Positions 25,271-32,144 of a DNA stretch of 32,144 nt are shown piece after piece. Each line of letters opens with the position of its first letter. The first letter of the stretch is position 1. The DNA lies in the NCBI GenBank assembly GCA_945860265.1, contig CAMAQF010000049.1, positions 1 to 32,144 on the forward strand. Reading direction: 5' to 3'. Both the position numbers and the translations under genes were made by a program. The DNA is from Emticicia agri (lineage in GTDB: Bacteria > Bacteroidota > Bacteroidia > Cytophagales > Spirosomataceae). The notes beneath the pieces are model-generated. The model saw nothing but the letters and a program-made list of their open reading frames with translations, was not told where the DNA came from and made no database searches.

Positions 25271-25582
25271 ATGACAGCAAAAGAATACTTACAGAACACA
25301 GCTTCAGGCCTCACAGCGACAGAGGTTGATGGCGTAACGACAACCTTACATTTTGATTTTGGCGATGGTGCCGATTACTCAATGGTGGTAGCTGACGGAA
25401 AGGCTGAGTTTGTAGAAGGTTTTGTAGGAATAGCAGAATGTGTAATAAAAGCAGAAGCCGATGATTTTGTAAAAATCGCAACGGGCGATATGAACCCAAT
25501 GATGGCGATGATGATGGGAAAACTAAAACTATCGAACGCAGGAGCAATGATGAAATATGCTAAAATGTTGGGGTTGATGTAA
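25271..25582 (+). CDS. SCP2 sterol-binding-domain protein
   Basis: A 103-residue stand-alone SCP2 domain, a small fold with a hydrophobic pocket that binds lipids or fatty acyl-CoA. The pattern is clear: alternating strands with TTTLHFDFGDGADYSMVV, a middle CVIKAEADDFVKIATGDMNP and a Met-rich hydrophobic C-terminal part (MMAMMMGKLKLSN and MMKYAKMLGLM). There is no signal peptide, so it is cytoplasmic. The next gene on the same strand encodes an acyl-CoA dehydrogenase, so a role in fatty-acid handling is plausible; the 155-nt spacer leaves cotranscription open. Confidence 0.9.
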   Translation: MTAKEYLQNTASGLTATEVDGVTTTLHFDFGDGADYSMVVADGKAEFVEGFVGIAECVIKAEADDFVKIATGDMNPMMAMMMGKLKLSNAGAMMKYAKMLGLM

Positions 25583-25737
25583 AAAATAATAATTTGAAAG
25601 CGGTACGCCGCAGCATTTTGGAAATAAGCTGATTTGAAAATTCTTTCAATAAACATTTATCGTAAATTAAAACAAGCTCATTTTTGCCTTCATCACCTAA
25701 TCTTTAAATTATCATAACTTCAAATTATAATTTTTCC

Positions 25738-27537
25738 ATGGCAAAGAACTATTTCAATAAGAGAAACGTGGACTTCTTACTATATGAAGTTCACGAGGCA
25801 GAAACGTTGACACAACATGCTCGCTATGCCGACCACAACAAAGATACTTTTGATATGACGATTGATGCAGCAACCCAAATTGCTGACAATCTGATGTTTC
25901 CGTTTGTTAAAGATGTCGATAAAAATCAACCAGAACTTAAAGATGGGAAAGTAAGGGTTCATCCTGCTATCAGCAATTATTTGAAAGCCTTAGGAGAATC
26001 GGGCATTATCGGGGCTGACTTTGATTATGAAGATGGAGGATCTCAATTACCCGTAATGATTTCGAGCATTTTGGGTTATATCTTGATGTCGGCCAATAAT
26101 GGAATGATGTTTACTGGACTCACGGCTGGTGCGGCTCGTCTGATTGCCAGTTTTGGTTCGCAAGAATTGAAAGATGCTTACATTCCGAATATGATTTCGG
26201 GGAAATGGCAAGGAACAATGTGCCTTACCGAGCCACAAGCTGGAAGTTCGTTATCGGATATTACTTCAACGGCCGAGCTATTGGCTGATGGAACATATAA
26301 AATGCGTGGACAAAAGGTCTTCATTTCGGCGGGCGACCACGATGCAACTGATAATGTAATACATCTATTCATTGGTCGTATCAAAGGAGCTCCGCTTGGC
26401 ACAAAGGGAATTTCGTTGTTTATTATTCCCAAATTCCGCATAGATGGTGCTGATAATGATGTGACTTCAATGGGAATTTATCATAAATTAGGTCAAAAAG
26501 GTGTGCCTGCTATGCACTTGGGCTTTGGTGATAAAAATGATGACTGTATCGGGTATTTGGTTGGGGAACCAAATAAGGGTTTGAATTATATGTTTCAAAT
26601 GATGAACGAGGCTCGTATTGGCGTGGGTATCACGGGAGCGTCTATTGCATCGGCAGCTTATTATGCGTCACTCGAGTACGCTAAAGAGCGTCCGCAAAGC
26701 CGTCGATCAAACCAGAAACACGCACTTGATGCTCCACAGATTCAGATTATTCAGCATCCAGATGTGAAACGAATGTTATTGTTTCAGAAAGCTGTTGTTG
26801 AAGGTTCGTTGTCGCTTTTGCTCGAAACATCTAAATTCTTTGACCTTGCGGAGGCATCTGACAATCCAGAAGAAAAAGAAAATGCTCATTTGATGCTCGA
26901 ATTGCTAACACCAATTGCCAAGACTTTCCCTTGTGAATATGGTATGAAAGCAACTAGCGATGCAGTACAATGTTTTGGTGGTTATGGTTTTACGGAAGAT
27001 TTTCCTGTGGAACAATATTATCGGGATATTCGTATTACACCAATTTATGAAGGAACAACGGGTATTCAGTCGCAAGATTTATTAGGCAGAAAAGTTCCGA
27101 TGGCAGGAGGAAAGGCAACTATGCTTCTCGCCCAAGAAATTGGTAAAACAGTAATGGCGGCTTTACAATATGATGAGTTGAAGCGTTATGCAATTTTGCT
27201 AAAAGAAGAAGGTGAACGCCTACAAAAAGTAACAATTCACTTGTTAGGAATTGCTGGAACAGGCGATGTTGAGCGTTTCTTATCTGATGCTACGCTTTAT
27301 ATGGAAATGTTTAGTTTGAATGTAGTAGCTTGGCAATGGCTGAAACAAGCACTTGTGGCGAAACAAAAAGTAATTATTTCTTCGGATAATGCTGATAATG
27401 TGGAGTTTTATGAAAGTAAAATTCACACGATGAAGTATTTTTTCCACTACGAAATTCCGAAAACTCAAGGTTTAGCAACCCGATTGATGGACGAAGAAGT
27501 ATTGACGATTATGACTGAGAAAGAAGTTGTTATGTAA
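25738..27537 (+). CDS. Acyl-CoA dehydrogenase, DmdC-like long form
   Basis: FAD-dependent enzyme that introduces a 2,3 double bond into acyl-CoA thioesters. The 599-residue length and the extra C-terminal helical domain fit the long group that includes methylmercaptopropionyl-CoA dehydrogenase (DmdC), not the 380-residue group. Signatures are MCLTEPQAGSSLSDI near 161-175 and CFGGYGFTEDFPVEQYYRD near 412-430, then ITPIYEGTTGIQSQDLLGRK near 433-452 with Glu438 at the catalytic position. The true substrate is not known and DMSP use should not be assumed. A strong terminator follows. The SCP2 gene upstream is a likely functional neighbour. Confidence 0.93.
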   Translation: MAKNYFNKRNVDFLLYEVHEAETLTQHARYADHNKDTFDMTIDAATQIADNLMFPFVKDVDKNQPELKDGKVRVHPAISNYLKALGESGIIGADFDYEDGGSQLPVMISSILGYILMSANNGMMFTGLTAGAARLIASFGSQELKDAYIPNMISGKWQGTMCLTEPQAGSSLSDITSTAELLADGTYKMRGQKVFISAGDHDATDNVIHLFIGRIKGAPLGTKGISLFIIPKFRIDGADNDVTSMGIYHKLGQKGVPAMHLGFGDKNDDCIGYLVGEPNKGLNYMFQMMNEARIGVGITGASIASAAYYASLEYAKERPQSRRSNQKHALDAPQIQIIQHPDVKRMLLFQKAVVEGSLSLLLETSKFFDLAEASDNPEEKENAHLMLELLTPIAKTFPCEYGMKATSDAVQCFGGYGFTEDFPVEQYYRDIRITPIYEGTTGIQSQDLLGRKVPMAGGKATMLLAQEIGKTVMAALQYDELKRYAILLKEEGERLQKVTIHLLGIAGTGDVERFLSDATLYMEMFSLNVVAWQWLKQALVAKQKVIISSDNADNVEFYESKIHTMKYFFHYEIPKTQGLATRLMDEEVLTIMTEKEVVM

Positions 27538-27562
27538 AAAGGTCAACAAATAACAGTAAAAC

Positions 27563-27599
27563 AAAACCCCCGAAGTAGTCTTTCTATTTCGGGGGTTTT
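27563..27599. terminator. Bidirectional terminator between acyl-CoA dehydrogenase and M1 peptidase genes
   Basis: AAAACCCCCGAAGTAG at 27563-27578 pairs with CTATTTCGGGGGTTTT at 27584-27599 (one G-T pair), loop TCTTT, followed by T residues. It serves the plus-strand gene and, by symmetry, the convergent peptidase gene. Confidence 0.92.
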
Positions 27600-27621
27600 T
27601 GTTTTATTTGAACTATTTTAA

Positions 27622-30045
27622 TTAGTTTTTACCGCTTGTTTGAGTTCCAGCTGGTTGAGATTGTTTCGCTTGTTGCATTGGGTTTTGGCCTTGCGGACGG
27701 TACGAACCTTGTTTAAATGCTTGGAACTTAGTTGGTTTTTCTGGCTCACGAGGGAACGCATTATTATCAGTGTCGATATCAGCAATTTCGTAGAATGGAT
27801 CAAGGGTAAATTTCGTTACCTTTTTCTTTGTCGGAATTGTTTTCTTCACTTCTTTGTCATTCAATCGCCAGATTTCAGCAGGAATTCTAACGATTTCGTT
27901 AGTGCCATCTTCATAATCCAACTTGATGATAACAGGCATCGGTAAACCACCTTTGTTTTTCACTTTCAAAACATAGTAGTTCATTCCCGACTCTAAAACT
28001 TTACGCTCATCTTCGCTCAAACTTGATTTGTATTGCTCAGATTTTTGCTTTTCTGTTGCTGAAACGGTATATCTATCATAAGAATTATAGAAATCTCTCA
28101 TCGTAGAATCGGCTTCTACAACAGTTTGCTTAATATCAGTTTGGTTACGAATATTGCTCAAAGTTTGTTTTTTTGCTTCTGAATCCGCTTTTTCTGTTGC
28201 TTTTTTAGCAATAGGATCTTGGTTATCAGCAGCATACCATTCAACTTCTGCCAAATCTTGGTCGGCGGCTTCAACACCGTAAAACCATCCTTTCCAAAAC
28301 CAATCTAAGTCAACTCCCGAAGCATCTTCCATTGTACGGAAAAAATCGGAAGGAGTTGGCGATTTGAACGCCCAACGACGTGCATATTCTTTGAAAGCAT
28401 AGTCGAATAATTCACGACCCATAATAGTTTCACGCAAGATGTTCAATCCAGTTGCTGGTTTTGCGTACGCATTTGGTCCGAAAGCCATGATATTATCCGA
28501 ACTCGACATGATTGACACTTGTTGTGTCTTGTCAGTCTTCATGTAAGGAACAATATTTTGTGGTTCGCCACGGCGAGAAGGGAAGTTTCTGTCCCACTCT
28601 TGCTCGGCTAAATATTGGCAGAAAGTATTCAAACCTTCGTCCATCCACGACCATTGACGTTCGTCAGTATTTACAATCATCGGGAAGAAGTTATGACCAA
28701 CTTCGTGAATAATTACACCAATCATGCCCGCTTTTACTTGTTCTGAATAAGTTCCATCAGCTTCCGGACGACCACCGTTGAATGAAATCATAGGGTATTC
28801 CATGCCACCGCCAGCGGTTGCATGGCAAGAAATAGCTACTGGATAAGGATATTGAACAGTACGATTTCCGTAGCTTCTCAAAGTATGCTCAACTGTGCGA
28901 GTTGAATATTGTCCCCAAAGTGGATTTCCCTCTTTTGAATAGAATGACATACTCCATATTTTGCGTCCGTTATTATAAATATCGGTTTGCATGGCATCCC
29001 ATATAAATTTACGTGAAGATGTAAAAGCAAAGTCACGTACATTGGTTGCTTTGTAAATCCAAGTTTTTTTGCCAGTTGGCTTTGTCTTCTCGGCCTCAAT
29101 GGCTTCTTCTTGTGTAACAATTACAATAGGCGTTTTTGATGTTGCAGCTTGTTGCAAACGTTTTGCTTGCGTTGCGGTCAATACTTTATCATAGTTCTGA
29201 CATTCGCCAGTTGCACCTACAACGTGGTCGTTAGGAACAGTGATTTCTACTTTATAATCTCCGAAAGGTAGTGTAAATTCTCCTTGACCCAAGAATTGTT
29301 TGTGTTGCCAGCCATTTACATCATCATAAACCGCCATACGTGGAAACCAGTGAGCAATGAAATAGTTGTAGTTGCCATCTTTTGCAAAAAACTCCATGCC
29401 CGAGCGACCATAATAATTAGTAATGTTGTAATTCCAATCAATGCGGAAAGCATAAGATAAACTTGGTTTCAATGGTGTCGGAATTTCAACACGCATCATT
29501 GTTCCGTTGATTGTGTATTTCAAATCTGCACCGGTTTTGGCGTCTTTTACAACCGTAATTTTGTAGCCATACTCTTTATTGCCCGAAATTCCACCAAAAA
29601 CTGATGAAGGAGCATTTACGTTTTGAAGGGCATTAAACGACATTCCTTGAGCATCAACACCGCCCGTTTTTGTCATGGCGTTTATTGAACCTTTATCAAA
29701 AAGATTTTGGTCGAGCTGTAACCACAAATAACGTAACTCATCAGGCGATTTATTGGTATAAGTAATTACCTCCGTTCCTATAATTTTCTGATTCACATCG
29801 TCTAATTCAGCTTTGATGTCATAATCAGCCTTTTGTTGCCAATAGTCTTTTCCTGGAGCTCCAGAAGCTGTACGATAGGTGTTTGGGGTTGGAAGTTCAG
29901 TCCCCATTTGTTCAAAACGTGTGTTGGCGTTATATTGATTGCCGCCTTGCTGGGCAAACGAAAATAATGTTTGAAGTATTAAAAGCGTAGCGAAAAGGAG
30001 TTCGCTTACTCGAAACGTTCTACCTAATACTGATAGTTTTCTCAT
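27622..30045 (-). CDS. M1-family zinc metallopeptidase, exported
   Basis: An 807-residue gluzincin aminopeptidase homologue. An N-terminal hydrophobic segment (VSELLFATLLILQTLFSFAQ) marks export to the periplasm or cell surface. The substrate-binding motif reads GGMEYP at 413-418 in place of GAMEN, as in many bacterial M1 relatives. Zinc ligands are HEVGH at 447-451 and Glu470 in WMDEG, exactly 19 residues after the second His, with Glu448 as catalytic base, so it should be active. The C-terminal 40 residues are rich in Gln, Pro and Lys and look disordered. It probably trims peptides for nutrition or processes envelope proteins; the exact substrate is unknown. Confidence 0.95.
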   Translation of the reverse strand: MRKLSVLGRTFRVSELLFATLLILQTLFSFAQQGGNQYNANTRFEQMGTELPTPNTYRTASGAPGKDYWQQKADYDIKAELDDVNQKIIGTEVITYTNKSPDELRYLWLQLDQNLFDKGSINAMTKTGGVDAQGMSFNALQNVNAPSSVFGGISGNKEYGYKITVVKDAKTGADLKYTINGTMMRVEIPTPLKPSLSYAFRIDWNYNITNYYGRSGMEFFAKDGNYNYFIAHWFPRMAVYDDVNGWQHKQFLGQGEFTLPFGDYKVEITVPNDHVVGATGECQNYDKVLTATQAKRLQQAATSKTPIVIVTQEEAIEAEKTKPTGKKTWIYKATNVRDFAFTSSRKFIWDAMQTDIYNNGRKIWSMSFYSKEGNPLWGQYSTRTVEHTLRSYGNRTVQYPYPVAISCHATAGGGMEYPMISFNGGRPEADGTYSEQVKAGMIGVIIHEVGHNFFPMIVNTDERQWSWMDEGLNTFCQYLAEQEWDRNFPSRRGEPQNIVPYMKTDKTQQVSIMSSSDNIMAFGPNAYAKPATGLNILRETIMGRELFDYAFKEYARRWAFKSPTPSDFFRTMEDASGVDLDWFWKGWFYGVEAADQDLAEVEWYAADNQDPIAKKATEKADSEAKKQTLSNIRNQTDIKQTVVEADSTMRDFYNSYDRYTVSATEKQKSEQYKSSLSEDERKVLESGMNYYVLKVKNKGGLPMPVIIKLDYEDGTNEIVRIPAEIWRLNDKEVKKTIPTKKKVTKFTLDPFYEIADIDTDNNAFPREPEKPTKFQAFKQGSYRPQGQNPMQQAKQSQPAGTQTSGKN

Positions 30046-30240
30046 AAAGTATGATGAAGGGTTAGTGAAATTAAGAATTTGAAATATAAAAATGTAGATT
30101 CGCTGAGGCGAACCGTAAAGAATGATTTTATGTCAAACTATACAATGGTTCTTCTATTTATTTAATGACAAATATAGAAATAAATGCTAAAACTACCTTA
30201 AAATAAGGCAATTTCAGAGAAATTTGAGATAAACAGGATT
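30046..30240 (-). promoter_or_regulatory. M1 peptidase upstream region with a -7 element and a palindrome
   Basis: On the minus strand TATATTTG (30176 to 30169) matches TAnnTTTG, about 123 nt before the peptidase start; no TTTG at the correct -33 distance was found. A palindrome TTCGC-TGAG-GCGAA lies at 30099-30112 within the predicted leader and resembles the one at 23737. Confidence 0.4.
30099..30112. repeat. Intergenic palindrome TTCGC-TGAG-GCGAA
   Basis: Perfect 5-bp stem with a 4-nt loop in the leader of the M1 peptidase gene. It shares TCGCT-S-AGGCGAAC with the palindrome at 23737-23748, differing at the central base, which suggests a small repeat family. Confidence 0.45.
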
Positions 30241-30693
30241 TTACTTTCGACGAGGCTTATGGGCTATTGCTGCTACAACTGCAATTTCTATACTTGCTCC
30301 ACCTGGTAAATTGGCCACTCCAACAGTTGTACGTGCAGGAAAATCGGCTGTAAAATACTTGCCGTAAATTTCGTTTACTTTTGCAAAGTTATTCATGTCT
30401 TTTATATAAATAGTTGTATTTACAATATCACTCAACTTGGCATCAGCAGCTTCTAAAACAGCTTTGATGTTTTCCATGATGCGAACAGTTTCTGCTTCAA
30501 AGCCACCATCAACGAGTTTTCGTGTTGTGGGGTCGAGGCCAATTTGACCCGCCACAAACAAAAAACCCTTGGATTTAACCGCCTGACTGTACGGAGCAAT
30601 TGGTACGGGAGCTTTATCAGTCTTAATAATTTCTTTGTTTTGTGCAAAAGCAAGATTTGTTATAAAAAACAAGCTCAAAATGAGTTTTTTCAT
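30241..30693 (-). CDS. RidA/YjgF-family protein with a signal peptide
   Basis: Members of this family hydrolyse reactive enamine and imine intermediates of pyridoxal-phosphate enzymes. I start at the ATG at 30693 (150 residues), which begins MKKLILSLFFITNLAFAQNK, a clean cleavable signal peptide. A longer in-frame start at 30762 adds 23 residues and hides it. The RidA core is complete: APYSQAV, FVAGQIGLDPTTRKLVDGG, TTIYIKDMNNFAKVNEIYGK and the active-site segment DFPARTTVGVANLPGGASIE, with Arg121 and Glu136 at the expected positions. Most RidA proteins are cytoplasmic, so the exported form is a less-studied branch and its substrate is unclear. Confidence 0.92.
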   Translation of the reverse strand: MKKLILSLFFITNLAFAQNKEIIKTDKAPVPIAPYSQAVKSKGFLFVAGQIGLDPTTRKLVDGGFEAETVRIMENIKAVLEAADAKLSDIVNTTIYIKDMNNFAKVNEIYGKYFTADFPARTTVGVANLPGGASIEIAVVAAIAHKPRRK

Positions 30694-30801
30694 GATTTCC
30701 TTAGTTTTGTATTTTTGTCTGCACCTAAGGTATGACAAAAATTTTAAGTAAATATTTTGCAATTTTCTTCAATTTACTCAAAAAAGCAAGGTTTTATAAA
30801 A

Positions 30802-30835
30802 GAAAGAGTTTAGTCTTTAATAACTAAGCTCTTTC
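30802..30835 (-). terminator. Terminator after the sugar porter gene
   Basis: GAAAGAGTTTAGT at 30802-30814 pairs with ACTAAGCTCTTTC at 30823-30835, with one G-T pair and an 8-nt loop. On the minus strand it is followed by TTTTATAAAA, 21 nt after the stop of the porter gene. Confidence 0.8.
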
Positions 30836-30856
30836 TTCCAGAATTTAATTATTATA

Positions 30857-32144
30857 CTACTTATATCGTTTTTCGATTTCCTCCAAACTCATGCCTTTTG
30901 TTTCAAAAACTATGTATTTAGCGAAGAGTAAGCCTAGTAATACGACTGTCATGTAAATTCCAAAAATTCCGCCATTTGTGCCGAGCGATGTTGCTGCCAA
31001 TATCGGAAACGAATATGCTACACAAGCATCAAAAACCCAATGGTTGAAACTACCCATACTCGAAGCAAAACCTCTGATTTTAAGTGGGTAAATCTCCGAA
31101 ATTAATAGCCAACCCAATGGCCCGAGGCTAATGGCAAAGAAAATAATATAGACATAAACTCCGCCCACAAGCATAATTTTTTGTAGTTCTGGACTTAGAG
31201 AGTCTTTCATATAAAAAGCCAAACCAACCGTAGCCAAACAAATCGCTGTTCCGATAAGGCCAGTGTAAAGAATTTGTTTCCTGCCAAATTTATCCAAAAT
31301 CATAATCGCCAAAAATGTAGACGCAGCATTGATTACACCCACGCCAACGGTAGCGAGAGCTGCAGTATTGCCATCAGGAAATACATTCTTGAAAATATCG
31401 GTAGAAAAATAGATGATTGCATTGATACCAGAAAATTGCTGAATAAAAAAAATACCGATACCAATAAACAACGGAACACGTAAACGCTTTCTAAATAGCA
31501 TTCTCCAGTTGCCTTTGTTGTGTTTTTCGTCTTCAATAATCTGGCGAGTTTGAGCAACTTCAAGCAATGCTTGCTCGGGGTCACGTAGGCGATTCAAAAC
31601 TTCAAGAGCCTCGGCATCACGTCCTTTTCCGATTAACCAGCGTGGACTTTCTGGCACAAAAAACATTCCAACCATTAAGATTACAGCAGGAATAAAGCCC
31701 GTCCAAAACATACTTCTCCAACCGTCTTCTTGGTCGGCAAAGAAATATCCAACCACATAAGAAAGTAAAATTCCGAGTGTAATTGCTAGTTGGAAGAATG
31801 TTACGAGTTTACCTCTCTTGTCGGTTGGAGCGATTTCTGCCAAATAAAGCGGCACCGTTGAGGCAACGATTCCGATTGCTAATCCTAAAAATAGACGCCC
31901 GATGATTAGGAAAGAAACCGTTGGTGCGATAGCGGTTATAATTGAACCAACAACGAAGACAAATGAAGCAATAATATTGATTTTTTTACGACCCAATAAA
32001 TCGGTCAGAGGGCCGCTAATAAAAGGTCCAGCCATACCACCAAATAGTACAGCACTTACAATAATGCCTTCGGTTTCGGGGCTTGGGTTGAACTTTGCAC
32101 GAAGTTGAGGCAGGGCAACATTGATAACGCCTGTATCAAAGCCA
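30857..32144 (-). CDS. Sugar porter-family MFS transporter, 5' end outside the window
   Basis: Proton-linked or facilitated uptake of a monosaccharide by a 12-helix MFS carrier. The frame remains open to the right edge: 36 codons upstream of the ATG at 32035 read GFDTGVINVALPQLRAKFNP and onwards, the standard helix-1 sugar-porter motif, so that ATG is internal and the gene is cut by the window. About 428 residues are visible. Diagnostic motifs are GPLTDLLGRKK, FVPESPRWLIGKGR, QQFSGINAIIYFSTDIF, LGPLGWLLISEIYPLKIRG and the C-terminal FETKGMSLEEIEKRYK, the PETKG variant. Its substrate (xylose, glucose or galactose) cannot be told. Confidence 0.95.
   Translation of the reverse strand, partial: GFDTGVINVALPQLRAKFNPSPETEGIIVSAVLFGGMAGPFISGPLTDLLGRKKINIIASFVFVVGSIITAIAPTVSFLIIGRLFLGLAIGIVASTVPLYLAEIAPTDKRGKLVTFFQLAITLGILLSYVVGYFFADQEDGWRSMFWTGFIPAVILMVGMFFVPESPRWLIGKGRDAEALEVLNRLRDPEQALLEVAQTRQIIEDEKHNKGNWRMLFRKRLRVPLFIGIGIFFIQQFSGINAIIYFSTDIFKNVFPDGNTAALATVGVGVINAASTFLAIMILDKFGRKQILYTGLIGTAICLATVGLAFYMKDSLSPELQKIMLVGGVYVYIIFFAISLGPLGWLLISEIYPLKIRGFASSMGSFNHWVFDACVAYSFPILAATSLGTNGGIFGIYMTVVLLGLLFAKYIVFETKGMSLEEIEKRYK

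Overview
The window looks like a chromosomal segment of an AT-rich member of the Bacteroidota, most likely the order Cytophagales (family-level placement is inference). The evidence is a SusC/SusD outer-membrane pair, a second TonB receptor with a carboxypeptidase-regulatory N-terminal domain, DUF3078 and SCP2 proteins, starts without clear Shine-Dalgarno sequences, and a few TAnnTTTG -7 elements of the Bacteroidota type.

Layout. 1-4761 (minus): susC then susD, an outer-membrane uptake pair of unknown substrate. 5106-10663 (plus): housekeeping genes for a membrane-anchored TPR protein, ribH, aspartate kinase and serS, interrupted on both sides of the aspartate kinase gene by toxin-antitoxin loci. 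The first (DUF6922/AbiEii) looks intact. The second (small antitoxin/PIN toxin) has an in-frame TGA in the toxin. 10738-13170 (minus): an orphan TonB-dependent receptor. 13345-13874 (plus): a wrecked MarR-type regulator with three stops and a frameshift. 14035-21043 (minus): part of the division and cell-wall (dcw) cluster, ftsW-murG-[ATE/GNAT-like]-ftsQ-ftsA-ftsZ. It lacks murC at its usual place and has an arginyltransferase-like gene there instead, 3 nt after murG. 21367-23659 (minus): mscL, a DUF3078 protein and an MscS-type channel. 23801-24600 (minus): an ECF sigma factor and a small acidic protein. 24601-25270 is a long gene-free stretch. 25271-27537 (plus): an SCP2 protein and a DmdC-like acyl-CoA dehydrogenase. 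27622 to the right edge (minus): an M1 metallopeptidase, an exported RidA-family protein and a sugar porter that runs off the window.

Strong hairpins with T-tracts separate the units at 5831, 10682, 21318, 22790, 27563 and 30802.

No tRNA, rRNA, CRISPR array, insertion sequence or phage gene was seen. I see no clear large new defence system. The points most worth following are the ATE-like gene inside the dcw cluster, the two toxin-antitoxin loci around the aspartate kinase gene (one decayed), the MarR relic, the hydrophobic tail on the sigma factor, and MscL without its C-terminal helix.
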